Part shown: positions 1-8,917 of the stretch, in pieces
Position numbering within the stretch: position 1 is the first letter of the stretch
Layout: each line of letters opens with the position of its first letter
Assembly: GCF_003666015.1 (NCBI RefSeq)
Contig: NZ_QPLT01000002.1
Location: 124,001 to 188,000 of the forward strand
Direction: 5' to 3'
Origin: Halorubrum sp. Atlit-26R
Lineage (GTDB): Archaea > Halobacteriota > Halobacteria > Halobacteriales > Haloferacaceae
Length of the DNA stretch: 64,000 nucleotides
Translations under genes and position numbers: made by a program
Notes under the pieces: model-generated
What the model was told of the DNA's origin: nothing
What the model saw: the letters and a program-made list of their open reading frames with translations, nothing else
Database searches by the model: none

Positions 1-776
1 GGTTGCCCGCGGCGCTTGATCTCGTCGACGTCGGCGCCCGGCGGCACGTCGAAGGCGCGCTGGGCGATGACCGGTCCCTGGTCGAGGTCGGTCGTGACGT
101 AGTGGGCGGTGACGCCCGCGATGCGGACGCCGGCGTCCTTCGCCTGCCGGTACGCCTCCGCGCCGGGAAACGCCGGGAGCAGCGAGGGGTGGACGTTGAC
201 GATCCGCCCCTCGTACCGGAAGACGACCTCCGGCGAGAGGATGCGCATGTAGCGGGCCAGGGCGATGAGGTCCACGTCGTACTCCGCGAGCAGGTCGAGG
301 AGGCGGCCCTCGTCGGTGTTGCCGTTGCCGTCGCCCACGTCGTAGAACGGCTTGTCGTAGCGCTCCGCGAGCGAGCGGAGGTCGCCGCGGTTGCCGATGA
401 CGACCGGTATCTCCGCCTCCGCGCCGTCGTCGGCCAGCTCCCCGTTGGCCTCGGCCTCCAGCAGGGCCTCGGGCGCGTGCGTCTCCTTCGTGACGAGGAG
501 CGCGACGCGCCGCGCGTCGCGGTCGCTCGGGAACCGCACCTGGATGTCGACGTCGAGCTCGCGGCCCAGCTCGGCGAGCGCGCGGCGGAGCTCGCCGCGG
601 GAGGTCTCCATCTCGGCGGTGTCGACGCGGGTCGTCATCCGGAAGACGCCCTCGCGGACCGCCTGATCGAGGTCCTCGATGTTGATCCCCCGCTCGAACA
701 GCAGGGAGGTGACCCGCGCGATGAGTCCGGTCTTGTCTCCTCCGACGACCGTGATCTCGGTCAGTTCGCGGGTCAT
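1..776 (-). CDS. purU: Formyltetrahydrofolate deformylase, 3' end cut by window
   Basis: Hydrolyses 10-formyl-tetrahydrofolate to formate and THF, supplying formate to purine synthesis and rebalancing the folate pool. The N-terminus is an ACT domain (EITVVGGDKTGLIARVTSLL). It is followed by a formyltransferase domain with the NRGDLRSLAERY and MRILSPEVVFRYEGRIVNVHPSLLPAFPG segments; the latter spans the catalytic His-Pro-Ser and metal-binding region. The ATG is at 774-776 on the minus strand. The gene runs off the left edge, so its C-terminus is unseen. It is divergent from purS and shares its upstream region. Family identity is clear; activity is inferred from the family. Confidence 0.93.
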   Translation of the reverse strand, partial: MTRELTEITVVGGDKTGLIARVTSLLFERGINIEDLDQAVREGVFRMTTRVDTAEMETSRGELRRALAELGRELDVDIQVRFPSDRDARRVALLVTKETHAPEALLEAEANGELADDGAEAEIPVVIGNRGDLRSLAERYDKPFYDVGDGNGNTDEGRLLDLLAEYDVDLIALARYMRILSPEVVFRYEGRIVNVHPSLLPAFPGAEAYRQAKDAGVRIAGVTAHYVTTDLDQGPVIAQRAFDVPPGADVDEIKRRGQ

Positions 777-926
777 GCGACGATCACCTCCGCGGGTTCG
801 AGCGGCTGCATACACCGCCCCCAACAGCCGGAGGGGTTTGCCCCTTTCGTTCCGCGCGGTCCCTGCCTCCCGCACGAACGACCGATCTGTATCCACGAAC
901 GTGCCTATAAACGGCGTTCCAAAACG

Positions 927-935
927 GTTTTTACA
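927..935 (+). promoter_or_regulatory. TATA-like box of purS-purQ
   Basis: A T-rich GTTTTTACA box centred about 26 nt before the purS ATG fits a haloarchaeal leaderless promoter. The 180-bp gap between divergent purU and purS also holds CTATAAAC near 904, which could serve either direction. Confidence 0.55.
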
Positions 936-956
936 CACGACTCCGCACCAACGGGT

Positions 957-1208
957 ATGACCGCGTACACGGCGACGGTGACGGTCCGGCTGAAGCGGGG
1001 CGTCCTCGACCCGGAGGCCGAGACGACCCAGCAGGCCCTCGAACGGCTCGGGTTCGAGCTGTCCGACCTCCGCTCGGCGGACCGCTTCGAGGTCGACCTC
1101 GACGCCGCCGACGCCGACGAGGCGGCCGCCCGCGCCGACGAGATGGCCGAGCGGCTGCTCGCGAACCCCACGATCCACGACTACGACGTGGCGGTCGCGG
1201 AGCGATGA
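957..1208 (+). CDS. purS: Phosphoribosylformylglycinamidine synthase subunit PurS
   Basis: Small (83 aa) structural subunit of the three-part FGAM synthase PurS-PurQ-PurL, which converts FGAR to FGAM in purine synthesis. The protein begins MTAYTATVTVRLKRGVLDPE and keeps the family's GVLDPE...AL..LG pattern and a C-terminal NP.I.DY segment. Length is typical. The start at 957 is the ATG about 26 nt after a TATA-like box, consistent with a leaderless transcript. purQ follows after about 46 bp on the same strand, so the two are very likely co-transcribed. PurL is not in the window. Confidence 0.93.
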   Translation: MTAYTATVTVRLKRGVLDPEAETTQQALERLGFELSDLRSADRFEVDLDAADADEAAARADEMAERLLANPTIHDYDVAVAER

Positions 1209-1254
1209 CGGTCGTCGATTCGGCCGTTGCGGCCGCCCGCGCGAGGTGGGCGGC

Positions 1255-1932
1255 GTGACGGTCGCCGTCGTCCAGTTCGGCGGCTCGAACTGCGACCGCG
1301 ACGCCGTCCGCGCGCTCGATCACCTCGGCGTCGACGCCGAGCGCGTCTGGCACGAGGACGGGCTCCCGGCCGACCCCGACGGGATCGTCCTCCCCGGCGG
1401 GTTCTCCTACGGCGACTACCTCCGCGCCGGCGCGATGGCCGCGCGCGCGCCGGTCATGGAGGAGGTTCGCGCCGCGGCCGACGACGGCGTCCCCGTGATC
1501 GGCATCTGTAACGGCGCGCAGATCGGATCGGAGTCCGGGCTCACGCCCGGCACGTTCACCACGAACGCCTCCGCGCGCTTCCAGTGCGAGCCGGTCCACC
1601 TGCGCGTCGAGCGCGCGGACACGCCGTGGACCGCCGCCTACGACGAGGGCGACGTGATCGAGGTCCCCATCGCCCACGGCGAGGGGCGCTTCGAGATCGG
1701 CGAGGACGCCCACGCCGACCTCGTCGCCGACGACCGCGTCCTCTTCCGCTACTGCGACGCCGACGGGAACGTCACCGACGCCGCCAACCCCAACGGCTCG
1801 ACCGACAACGTCGCGGGCGTCCTCGGCGAGCGCGAGACGGTCGCGGTGCTGATGCCCCACCCCGAGCGCGCCACGCTCCCGGACCTCGGCCGAAGCGTCG
1901 ACGGCGCGGGGATCCTCGAAGCGTTCGCCTGA
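1255..1932 (+). CDS. purQ: Phosphoribosylformylglycinamidine synthase subunit PurQ
   Basis: Class I glutamine amidotransferase subunit that releases ammonia for PurL. Visible are the N-terminal VAVVQFGGSNCDRD, the nucleophile elbow GICNGAQIG (Cys in CNG), and the C-terminal His-x-Glu in LMPHPERA. About 225 aa, the usual size for PurQ. No ATG is available near the conserved N-terminus. GTG at 1255 gives MTVAVVQF; an in-frame GTG at 1246 would add three residues. I prefer 1255 because other PurQ proteins begin directly at this strand. It follows purS in an operon. Confidence 0.93.
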   Translation: MTVAVVQFGGSNCDRDAVRALDHLGVDAERVWHEDGLPADPDGIVLPGGFSYGDYLRAGAMAARAPVMEEVRAAADDGVPVIGICNGAQIGSESGLTPGTFTTNASARFQCEPVHLRVERADTPWTAAYDEGDVIEVPIAHGEGRFEIGEDAHADLVADDRVLFRYCDADGNVTDAANPNGSTDNVAGVLGERETVAVLMPHPERATLPDLGRSVDGAGILEAFA

Positions 1933-1958
1933 GTCGACTCCCTCGGATTCGCGCCGGC

Positions 1959-2327
1959 TTATCGAACTCGGGCGGCCGCTTCGGTCGGTTCCGACTCCGC
2001 CGTCCCCGTATCCGTCCCGCCCGTCTCCTCGCGCTCCAGTTCGCGCTCCAGCGCTCGCTCGAACTCCGCCTCCGTGAGTTCGTCCGCCGCGTATCGCCGC
2101 TGGAGGCGCTCGACCGGCGTCTCGTCCGGCTCGCTCGCGTCCGAGCCGTCGTCGGCCTCGCTCGCGAGGAGTTTGATCCCGACGAGGCCCACGGCGAGCA
2201 GCGCCGCGACGGTGAGCAGCGCGAGGAGCGGAACGGCGAACATCCAGCCGCCCATCCCGCCCGCCATTCCCGAACCGGCCATACCGCCCATCAGCGGCGT
2301 GACGGCGGCAGTGTCGAGAACGATCAT
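1959..2327 (-). CDS. Small membrane protein with SHOCT-like C-terminus
   Basis: 122-aa protein. A Gly/Met-rich N-terminus (MGGMAGSGMAGGMGGWM) precedes one strongly hydrophobic helix at about residues 28-52. An acidic linker leads to a short helical segment (PVERLQRRYAADELTEAEFERALERELE) matching the SHOCT motif often found at the ends of oligomeric or membrane proteins. Function is unknown; SHOCT is thought to mediate oligomerisation. The gene is convergent with purQ. Confidence 0.7.
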   Translation of the reverse strand: MIVLDTAAVTPLMGGMAGSGMAGGMGGWMFAVPLLALLTVAALLAVGLVGIKLLASEADDGSDASEPDETPVERLQRRYAADELTEAEFERALERELEREETGGTDTGTAESEPTEAAARVR

Positions 2328-2484
2328 GTGTGGTACTTACATTTCCGCCGATAAGTACTCCCCGGGCGTTCGCAGATCGCGAAACTGCGCCCCGGCGTCG
2401 CGGGCGGAAGCGCCGGCGACGCTCGGAAACGCCAGTCGTGCCGCCCCCGGACGACTTTTGCGCCCGGCCGCCGAACCGGATCCC

Positions 2485-2877
2485 ATGCGAGCGCGACACA
2501 TCGACCACGTCAACCTCCGGATCCCAGAGGACGGCGACGACGACGCCCGCGAGTTCTACGGCGAGACGCTCGGCTTCGGCATCGAGGACGCGCTGTACGC
2601 GGCCGACGAGAAGCCGTTCTTCGACGTGCGGCTCTCGGCGACCGCCGTGATCCACCTGTGGCCGACCGACGGGTTCGAGCGGCCGACGAAGACGAACTAC
2701 GACCACGTCGCGGTCGTCGTCGAGGAGTCGGTCGAGGAGATCGAAGCCGAACTCGAAGAGGCCGGCGTCGAGGTCGAGAAGACGCTCGACTCGCCGCTCG
2801 GCGCGACCGGAGAGGCGGGCGCGGTGTACGTCAGGGACCCGTTCGGGTATCGGGTGGAGCTGAAGGCGCGGGTCTGA
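2485..2877 (+). CDS. VOC (glyoxalase/bleomycin-resistance) family protein
   Basis: 130-aa single-module vicinal-oxygen-chelate protein. It opens with the classic RHIDHVNLRIPE strand, has AREFYGETLGF, and a second half with DHVAVVVEE and a C-terminal DPFGYRVELKA. Putative metal ligands are the His of IDHV, the His of DHVAV and the Glu of VELK. VOC proteins include glyoxalases, dioxygenases and isomerases; the substrate cannot be read from sequence. It stands alone between a convergent pair and ilvD. Confidence 0.8.
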   Translation: MRARHIDHVNLRIPEDGDDDAREFYGETLGFGIEDALYAADEKPFFDVRLSATAVIHLWPTDGFERPTKTNYDHVAVVVEESVEEIEAELEEAGVEVEKTLDSPLGATGEAGAVYVRDPFGYRVELKARV

Positions 2878-2958
2878 GCAGGTCGCGTCGGGCGTCCGGC
2901 CGTCTTCGAGGAGCCGAACCCGTTCGCCCCGCCGAGCAACCATCGCCCCGACGCGGCC

Positions 2959-2967
2959 GTTTAAGAC
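2959..2967 (+). promoter_or_regulatory. TATA-like box of ilvD
   Basis: GTTTAAGAC centred about 26 nt before the ilvD ATG at 2989, the spacing expected for a leaderless haloarchaeal transcript. Confidence 0.6.
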
Positions 2968-2988
2968 CCCCGAGCGACAGGGTCGAAT

Positions 2989-4776
2989 ATGAGCGAACAG
3001 CAGCCGAAATCCGACGACGACGAGCGGCGTCGTCGCCGGGAGGACACGGACCGATTCGCCGGCGGGAAAGACGAGGAACTGCGGAGCCGCGAGGTGACCG
3101 AGGGACCGGACAAGGCCCCGCACCGCGCGATGTTCCGCGCGATGGGGTTCGACGACGAGGACCTCTCCTCCCCCATCATCGGCGTGCCGAACCCCGCGGC
3201 CGACATCACGCCGTGTAACGTCCACCTCGACGACGTGGCCGACGCCGCGCTCGACGGGATCGACGCCGCCGGCGGGATGCCGATCGAGTTCGGGACGATC
3301 ACCATTAGCGACGCCATCTCGATGGGGACGGAGGGGATGAAGGCGAGCCTCATCTCGCGGGAGGTCATCGCCGACTCCGTCGAACTGGTCTCCTTCGGCG
3401 AGCGGATGGACGCCTTGGTGACGGTCGCGGGCTGCGACAAGAACCTCCCCGGGATGATGATGGCCGCGATCCGGACGGACCTGCCGAGCGTCTTCCTCTA
3501 CGGCGGCTCGATCATGCCCGGGCAACACGACGGGCGCGACGTGACGATCGTCCAGGTGTTCGAGGGCGTCGGGACGTACGCGCAGGGCGACATGGACGCC
3601 GACGAGCTCGACGACTTGGAGCGTAACGCCTGCCCCGGCGCGGGCTCCTGCGGCGGGATGTTCACGGCGAACACGATGGCGTCGCTCTCGGAGGCGCTCG
3701 GGTTAGCGCCGCTCGGCTCGGCCTCGCCGCCCGCCGAGGACGAGGAACGCTACGCGGTCGCCGAGCGCGCGGGCGAGCTGGCGATGGACTGCATCGAGAA
3801 CGACCGCCGGCCCTCCGACATCCTCTCGCGCGAGTCGTTCGAGAACGCGATCGCGGTCCAGACCGCGATGGGCGGCTCGACGAACGCCGTCCTCCACCTG
3901 CTCGCGCTCGCGGGCGAGGCGGACGTCGACCTCTCGATCGAGGACTTCGACGAGATCTCGCGCCGCACGCCGAAGATCGCGGACCTTCAGCCCGGCGGGA
4001 GCCGCGTGATGAACGACCTCCACGAGGTCGGCGGCGTGCCGGTCGTCCTCCGCCGGCTGCTGGAGGCCGACCTGCTCCACGGCGACGCGATGACGGTGAC
4101 GGGCCGGACGCTCGCCGAGGAGATCGCGGAGCTCGAGGAGCGCGGCGAGCTTCCGGACGAGTCGGCGATCGAGGCCGACTTCCTCTATACCGTCGACGAC
4201 CCGAAGGAGGAGGAGGGCGCCATCAAGATCCTCGACGGCAACCTCGCGCCGGACGGCTCGGTGCTGAAGGTGACCGGCGACGACGAGTTCTACCACGAGG
4301 GCCCCGCCCGCGTGTTCGAGAACGAGGAGGCGGCGATGGAGTACGTCCAGTCGGGCGGGATCGAGTCCGGCGACGTGATCGTCATCCGCAACGAGGGCCC
4401 GCGCGGCGGTCCCGGGATGCGCGAGATGCTCGGCGTCACCGCCGCGGTCGTCGGCGCGGGCCACGAGGACGACGTGGCGCTGCTCACCGACGGCCGCTTC
4501 TCGGGCGCCACCCGCGGCCCGATGATCGGCCACGTCGCGCCCGAGGCCGCGGTCGGCGGCCCGATCGGGCTCGTCGAGGACGGCGACCACGTCACCGTCG
4601 ACATCCCCGAACGCGACCTGACGGTGGACCTCTCCGACGAGGAACTGGAGGCGCGCCGCGAGGCGTGGGAGGCTCCCGAACCGCCCTACGAGGGCGGCAT
4701 CCTCGCGAAGTACGGCCGCGACTTCGCCTCCGCCGCGGACGGTGCGGTGACGAACCCGCGGCTCACGCGGGACTGA
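2989..4776 (+). CDS. ilvD: Dihydroxy-acid dehydratase
   Basis: Fe-S dehydratase that makes the 2-keto acids of valine/isoleucine (and leucine/pantothenate) from 2,3-dihydroxy acids. 595 aa, within the family range. Cluster and active-site signatures are intact: [21 protein letters not shown] and [17 protein letters not shown] supply the conserved cysteines, and [12 protein letters not shown] and [12 protein letters not shown] mark the C-terminal domain. The first roughly 35 residues are a charged haloarchaeal extension ([11 protein letters not shown]) that bacterial IlvD lacks. It is monocistronic as far as visible; no ilvBNC genes are nearby. Confidence 0.95.
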   Translation: MSEQQPKSDDDERRRRREDTDRFAGGKDEELRSREVTEGPDKAPHRAMFRAMGFDDEDLSSPIIGVPNPAADITPCNVHLDDVADAALDGIDAAGGMPIEFGTITISDAISMGTEGMKASLISREVIADSVELVSFGERMDALVTVAGCDKNLPGMMMAAIRTDLPSVFLYGGSIMPGQHDGRDVTIVQVFEGVGTYAQGDMDADELDDLERNACPGAGSCGGMFTANTMASLSEALGLAPLGSASPPAEDEERYAVAERAGELAMDCIENDRRPSDILSRESFENAIAVQTAMGGSTNAVLHLLALAGEADVDLSIEDFDEISRRTPKIADLQPGGSRVMNDLHEVGGVPVVLRRLLEADLLHGDAMTVTGRTLAEEIAELEERGELPDESAIEADFLYTVDDPKEEEGAIKILDGNLAPDGSVLKVTGDDEFYHEGPARVFENEEAAMEYVQSGGIESGDVIVIRNEGPRGGPGMREMLGVTAAVVGAGHEDDVALLTDGRFSGATRGPMIGHVAPEAAVGGPIGLVEDGDHVTVDIPERDLTVDLSDEELEARREAWEAPEPPYEGGILAKYGRDFASAADGAVTNPRLTRD

Positions 4777-4827
4777 GGTCGGGCTCACGCGCGGTCGTCG
4801 ACCGCGCGGGCCGACCGGTGGGCGCCG

Positions 4828-5256
4828 TCAGCGGACGAGCACGACCGGCACGGGAGCGCGCTTCGAGACGGTTTCGGCCACGTTTCCGACGAGGAAGCGG
4901 CGCGTCGCGCGACCCCGGTCGGCCCCGTGCGCGCCGATCACGACCGTGTCGTACTTCGCTGCCCGGTCGACGATGTTCCGCGCGGGATGCCCCACGCCGA
5001 CGACCGTCTCGACCTCGCGGTCGTGGTCGCTCGCCAGTTCGCGGGCACGCTCGAAGACGCTCTCCGCGCGCTCCTCGGCCGCCGCCTCGAAGTCGTCCGC
5101 GAGCGCGAGCGACGCGGCCTCGCCCATCATCATCGACGGCGCGCCGACGACGTGGAGCACGGTGACGTCGGCGTCGGGGTAGTTCTCCAGCGCGTACGCG
5201 AGGGCCTGCTCGGCGTGGTCCGAGTCGTCCATCGGCACGAGGATGCGGTCGATCAT
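4828..5256 (-). CDS. Universal stress protein (UspA family)
   Basis: 142-aa single-domain Usp protein. It begins MIDRILVPMDDSDHAEQAL, with the ATP-binding strand and Asp of VPMDDS. It ends with GAHGADRGRATRRFLVGNVAETV, matching the family's G-x2-G...G-N/S phosphate-binding loop, followed by PVPVVLVR. It lies 38 bp downstream of the phosphate permease on the same strand, a PiT-Usp pairing common in haloarchaea. It may tune the transporter or a stress response; that link is inferred from context. Confidence 0.9.
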   Translation of the reverse strand: MIDRILVPMDDSDHAEQALAYALENYPDADVTVLHVVGAPSMMMGEAASLALADDFEAAAEERAESVFERARELASDHDREVETVVGVGHPARNIVDRAAKYDTVVIGAHGADRGRATRRFLVGNVAETVSKRAPVPVVLVR

Positions 5257-5294
5257 ACGGGACCTGACGCCGCGCACCCACCTAACTGCTGTCG

Positions 5295-6473
5295 TCAGGC
5301 GACGCCCGGGACGAGGACGAAGAACGCGTACGCCAGCGCGGTCGACACCGACGGGCCGATTATCCACATCGAGACGTACTTCAACACCGCTCGGGGGTTG
5401 AAGAGGTCTCCAGCGTTCAACACGGCCTCCGGCTCCGCCTCGCCGATGGGGGCCGACCGCCGCTCCGCGTCCTCGGAGACGGTGATCGCGCCGGTGACGA
5501 TCTCGTTTTCGCCGGTGTCGCGGGTGACGGCCTGCCGGACGGTGACCGGTCGCGTCGCGCGCCCCCAGCCGAGGCCGACGATCGTCATCACGGTGCCCAT
5601 GACGAGGCTGATCGGGATCCCGATCCACGAGAGGACGGTCGTGATCGTCGAGGCCGTCGTCATCACGAACAGGGCGGCGAGCAGCGGGATGTCGCTCAGT
5701 TCCCCGCCGACGGACTCCATCGTGCGGCGCGCTATCGTGAAGCCGCCGAGGCCGATCGCGAGCGTGGCGATCCCGATCGCGGTGTCGTCCGGGAGGCCGC
5801 TGACCCCGCTGACCAGCGGCGCGGCGGCGTTCGGGACGTTGCTCGCCCCGGCGCTGAACGCCATGTAACAGCCGATGACGAGGACGACAACCGTGCTGAT
5901 CAGCTCCGACCGCGTCGTGTTCGGGCCGAGCGCGGGGCGCGGCACGCCGCCGTCGCGGTCGAGTCGGAGCAGCGGACCGGGCGACTTCTCGATCCGCACC
6001 CGCCGGTTCACCGCGGGGTAGACGTACCGGCCGATCACGACGCCGACCCAGAACCCGATGATCGGCGTCACGATCCACCACGAGACGATGCGCGTGATCG
6101 TGGCGTAGTTGAGCGTGTCGGTCGCCAGCCCGAGCCCGGCGATCGCGCCGACGGTCGTCATCGAGGTCGGCACCGGGACGCCGAAGACGTTCGCGATGAG
6201 GATCCCGAAGCCGATGAAGAAGAGCACGGCGACGCCCGCCGAAAGCGAGAGCTCGGTCGTGATGATCTCGCCGCTCAGCGTGTCCATCACGTTTCGGCCG
6301 ACGGTCCAGCCGCCGAGGAAGACGAAGGCCGTCATCAGGCCCGCCGCGGTCGTCTTTTTCAGGATCCCGGCCCCGACGGGCGGCCCCCACGCGATGCCGG
6401 TCGACGAGCCGCCGATGTTGAAGCCGACGAACACGGAGGCGACGACTCCGACCGCGAGCAGCGTCTCGACCAT
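5295..6473 (-). CDS. PiT-family inorganic phosphate transporter
   Basis: 392-aa polytopic membrane protein of the PiT (PitA/Pho-4) family, which imports metal-phosphate or phosphate coupled to cations. The two inverted-repeat signatures are visible: FVGFNIGGSSTGIAWGPPVGAG near the N-terminus and FSAGASNVPNAAAPLVSG in the second half (family consensus GANDVANA). A hydrophilic loop (about residues 315-355) separates the last helices. The start at 6473 is the ATG preceding VETLLAVGVVAS, the first TM helix. Followed by the Usp gene in the same direction. Confidence 0.9.
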   Translation of the reverse strand: MVETLLAVGVVASVFVGFNIGGSSTGIAWGPPVGAGILKKTTAAGLMTAFVFLGGWTVGRNVMDTLSGEIITTELSLSAGVAVLFFIGFGILIANVFGVPVPTSMTTVGAIAGLGLATDTLNYATITRIVSWWIVTPIIGFWVGVVIGRYVYPAVNRRVRIEKSPGPLLRLDRDGGVPRPALGPNTTRSELISTVVVLVIGCYMAFSAGASNVPNAAAPLVSGVSGLPDDTAIGIATLAIGLGGFTIARRTMESVGGELSDIPLLAALFVMTTASTITTVLSWIGIPISLVMGTVMTIVGLGWGRATRPVTVRQAVTRDTGENEIVTGAITVSEDAERRSAPIGEAEPEAVLNAGDLFNPRAVLKYVSMWIIGPSVSTALAYAFFVLVPGVA

Positions 6474-6627
6474 CGCCTCGTGGTACCGTCATCGACGGCA
6501 AATACCTGTCGTCGACGGCGGGAATCGGACGCCGCTGCGGGTCGCAGCGAGGTCAGTAGATAGGCGGGAGTTCGATCGACGCGCGGGGTGAGCGACTCGC
6601 GCGGGGTCGGCGGAACCGGATCGCCGC

Positions 6628-6879
6628 CTACTGGCGGCCGCCGCCGTCGGTCTGTGCGGTCTTGACCGACTCGGCGCACCAGACGTTGCTCCGGCGGCCG
6701 GCGCGCGACAGCTCCATCTTCACGACCGAGCCCACCGGCAGGTCCGCGACGCGCTCGCGGGCGTCCTCGTCGGCGTACTCGACGACGTGGTACGTCTCGT
6801 TGCGCGGATGGGCACGTACCGTGGTACAATCGTGATCGTTCTGTGCGGAAATGACGGTGTACGCGTTCGATTGTGACAT
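6628..6879 (-). CDS. Small conserved haloarchaeal protein, function unknown
   Basis: 83-aa protein starting MSQSNAYTVISAQNDHDCTT and containing EYADEDARERVADLPVGSVVKMEL, a pattern I associate with small haloarchaea-specific proteins. It has two cysteines and no membrane segment or signal peptide. The central VGSVVKMEL.RAGRRSNVW reads as beta strands. The upstream 170 bp, shared with the divergent NYN gene, is markedly AT-richer than the surroundings and should contain both promoters. I do not recognise a function. Confidence 0.65.
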   Translation of the reverse strand: MSQSNAYTVISAQNDHDCTTVRAHPRNETYHVVEYADEDARERVADLPVGSVVKMELSRAGRRSNVWCAESVKTAQTDGGGRQ

Positions 6880-7053
6880 CTTATCCCGTTATTGCTGGAC
6901 ACCCTACTTCAAATCTCCGTATATTCACTACGGTCGTGACCGAAGTCGTAATATCGATATAAGGTATTGGAGTCCCGAAACGATCGGGCGGCGCCGCGAC
7001 CCGCCGTTGAGCGGAATCACCATACCTATCTCCGGCGACGGCGAAGGCCGGCC

Positions 7054-7644
7054 ATGGACCGAGGCGACGGGCCGGAGAGCGAGCCGAACGTGGATGGCGA
7101 GATCCGGCCGGAAGACGAGGTCGGACCGGACGACGCGACGGACGCGGACGGCGTCACGGACGTCGACGCCGGCGGCGTGGCGCTGTTCGTCGACGGCCCG
7201 AACGTGTTGCGCGAGGAGTTCGACGTCGACCTCGACGACGTGCGGCGGGCCGGCGAGGCGGAGGGCCCGCTGGTGACGACCCGGCTCTACCTCGACGAAC
7301 ACGCGACGCCGGGGCTGATCCAGGCCGCGGAGGCCCGCGGCTTCGAGGTCGTGATCACGAGCGGCGACGTGGACGTGAAGCTCGCGGTCGACGCCGCGCG
7401 GTTCGCGGCCGAGGGGCGGATGGAGGCGCTCGCGATCGCCTCGCGCGACACGGATTTCAAGCCGGTCGTCGAGACCGCGAACGGCTACGGGATCCGGACG
7501 CTCGCCATCGCGCCCGGCGAGTTCGGGCGCTCGGACGCGCTCCGGAACGCCGCCAACGGCTCCGTGACACTCGACGGCGATACGAAGAGCGAGTCCGCGA
7601 GCGACGGGGACGAGCAGAGCGCCGAAACGTCTTCGACGCAGTAG
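7054..7644 (+). CDS. NYN-domain protein (PIN-like RNase fold)
   Basis: 196-aa protein. After an acidic N-terminal tail (about 45 residues) comes a NYN domain: GGVALFVDGPNVLREEF carries the first catalytic Asp, VVITSGDVDVKLAVDAARFA carries the second acidic cluster, and AIASRDTDFKPVVETANGYG carries the third Asp pair. This is the metal-binding tetrad of the NYN/PIN nuclease superfamily, so an RNA nuclease role is likely. The Ser/Glu-rich C-terminus is probably disordered. ATG at 7054. It lies upstream of repeat copy A and is convergent with the signal peptidase gene. Confidence 0.82.
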   Translation: MDRGDGPESEPNVDGEIRPEDEVGPDDATDADGVTDVDAGGVALFVDGPNVLREEFDVDLDDVRRAGEAEGPLVTTRLYLDEHATPGLIQAAEARGFEVVITSGDVDVKLAVDAARFAAEGRMEALAIASRDTDFKPVVETANGYGIRTLAIAPGEFGRSDALRNAANGSVTLDGDTKSESASDGDEQSAETSSTQ

Positions 7645-7692
7645 CGCCGGGAGTCGAGTGCGATTCGATACATCGTAGATCGCCGACGACCG

Positions 7693-7710
7693 CCTCCAAA
7701 GCCCCAGCCG
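7693..7710 (+). repeat. Partial 5' fragment of dispersed repeat
   Basis: An 18-bp stretch, CCTCCAAAGCCCCAGCCG, is repeated exactly at 7750-7767, where the full repeat copy A begins. The two are separated by a TTATAAATAGC module. This looks like a truncated or solo edge of the same element. Confidence 0.75.
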
Positions 7711-7749
7711 CTTACTTATAAATAGCTGCTGACGGATCGACGGCGAACA

Positions 7750-8092
7750 CCTCCAAAGCCCCAGCCGGGAGGCGAGCGCACGCTCGCTGCGCTCCTCACT
7801 CGTTCGCTCTGCTCACTCGTTCCGGTGCTTACGTCGCCTGCGCTCGCCTCCCGGCTGCCCCTTTGAGTCCCGCCCCGCACAGCACCGCACCTCACACCTC
7901 CCCAGCCTCGTCGCTCCCTTCGGTCGCGACTCCCTCGCACGCGCTCTCGCCGGCGGCTGCGCCGCCGGCTGTCAGAGAGACCTTCGGTCTCTCTCTACTC
8001 GCGGCCGCCGATGGCGGCCGCTCGGAGGCGCGCGCCGACCGCACGGGTTTTATAAGCAATCGCTGCTGCCGTTACAGACTATTTATATATCG
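7750..8092 (+). repeat. Hairpin-rich dispersed repeat, copy A
   Basis: Non-coding element between the ends of the convergent NYN and signal-peptidase genes. Order: 18-bp edge block; P1 stem 7763-7780 with 7839-7856 (18 bp, perfect); a block (7853-7889) identical over 37 bp to copy B; P2 7910-7914/7926-7930; P3 7949-7957/7961-7969; P4 7974-7982/7986-7994; P5 8001-8009/8013-8021. It is flanked by TATA-like modules at 7715-7730, 8048-8060 and, facing left, 8079-8090. Copy B lies in opposite orientation near 18 kb, with stems that differ by compensating bases. The 469-bp gap 7645-8113 contains no credible gene. Structured RNA or cruciform repeat is the inference. Confidence 0.8.
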
Positions 8093-8113
8093 AATCACCG
8101 CTACTGGGCTGGC

Positions 8114-8884
8114 TCATCGCCGCCTCTTCCGCCGAAACCGTGCCAGCAAGAGCGCGCCGACGCCCCCCGCGAGTCCCGCGCCGCCCACGAGGACGACGCC
8201 CGTCGCGACCCCGCCGTACCGCGCGGCCGCCGCGTCGATTCCCACCCGGACCCAGCCGAGGTTCGGCACCGCGAACAGCGCCTTCCCGGCGATCCACTCG
8301 TCGGGGACGACCGGCGCGATGCCCGCGCTCTGGTCGTACAGCTCGTTCGCGTCGCCGTACGTGACGTACCCGTCGTACGGCGCGGGACAGGTCGAAAGCT
8401 CCGCGCAGTCGCCGGAAAGCAGCGCCGGGTCGGCCCGCTCCGTCCAGTCCTCGCCGGCGTCGACGGGGAACGCCAGTCGGTGGAACACCGGTCTCCCCCC
8501 GGCGCCCGGAACGGTGTAGACGACCACGTCGCCCGGCTCACCGAGGCGCGTCGGTGCGTCCGGGTCGGCGGCGGTCGAGAGCTCCCCCCACGGCGCGCGG
8601 TCGGTATCCGTGATGACGACGAGGTCGCCGCGCTCGACGCCGGGCGCCATGCTGCCGCTCTCGACCGCGACGAACGGCGGCCACGTCCCGACGAGCGACC
8701 CGAGCAGGACCGCGATCAGGAGGACCGCGACCGCGGGCGCGACGAGGCCGGTGCGATCGGGGCGACGGCTGCTCACGCCCGATACGGGGACCGGCGACCG
8801 CTTGAGGCTGTCGGCCGAGTCGCTCCGGCGGAGTCGTCGACGACCGCCGGATCCGGCGTCGGGGCTCCCCTTCCCCGATGCCAC
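8114..8884 (-). CDS. Archaeal signal peptidase I (Sec11-type, S26)
   Basis: 256-aa membrane-bound peptidase that removes Sec signal peptides. A hydrophilic, basic N-terminus of about 45 residues is followed by a TM helix (VAPAVAVLLIAVLLGSLVG). The catalytic box VESGSMAPGVERGDLVVI carries Ser78 (second Ser of SGSM). Then come GDVVVYTVPG, VFHRL (the His used instead of Lys in archaeal/ER enzymes) and YVTYGDAN (Asp). A second helix closes the protein before an Arg/Lys-rich tail. No ATG is suitable; a GTG at 8884 is the probable start. Only 33 bp separates it from divergent gcvT. Confidence 0.88.
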   Translation of the reverse strand: MASGKGSPDAGSGGRRRLRRSDSADSLKRSPVPVSGVSSRRPDRTGLVAPAVAVLLIAVLLGSLVGTWPPFVAVESGSMAPGVERGDLVVITDTDRAPWGELSTAADPDAPTRLGEPGDVVVYTVPGAGGRPVFHRLAFPVDAGEDWTERADPALLSGDCAELSTCPAPYDGYVTYGDANELYDQSAGIAPVVPDEWIAGKALFAVPNLGWVRVGIDAAAARYGGVATGVVLVGGAGLAGGVGALLLARFRRKRRR

Positions 8885-8917
8885 AAAGGCTTAGGCGCGT
8901 CCGGGCGAGGTGCGAGT

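Noticed and set aside
931-3528. An 865-codon minus-strand open frame
   Set aside because: It covers purS, purQ, the VOC gene and part of ilvD in antisense and is Arg-rich; no family features.
7763-7856. Simple intrinsic terminator
   Set aside because: P1 is followed by a conserved block rather than a U-run, and a second element shows the same multi-hairpin layout with covariation; more than a terminator.
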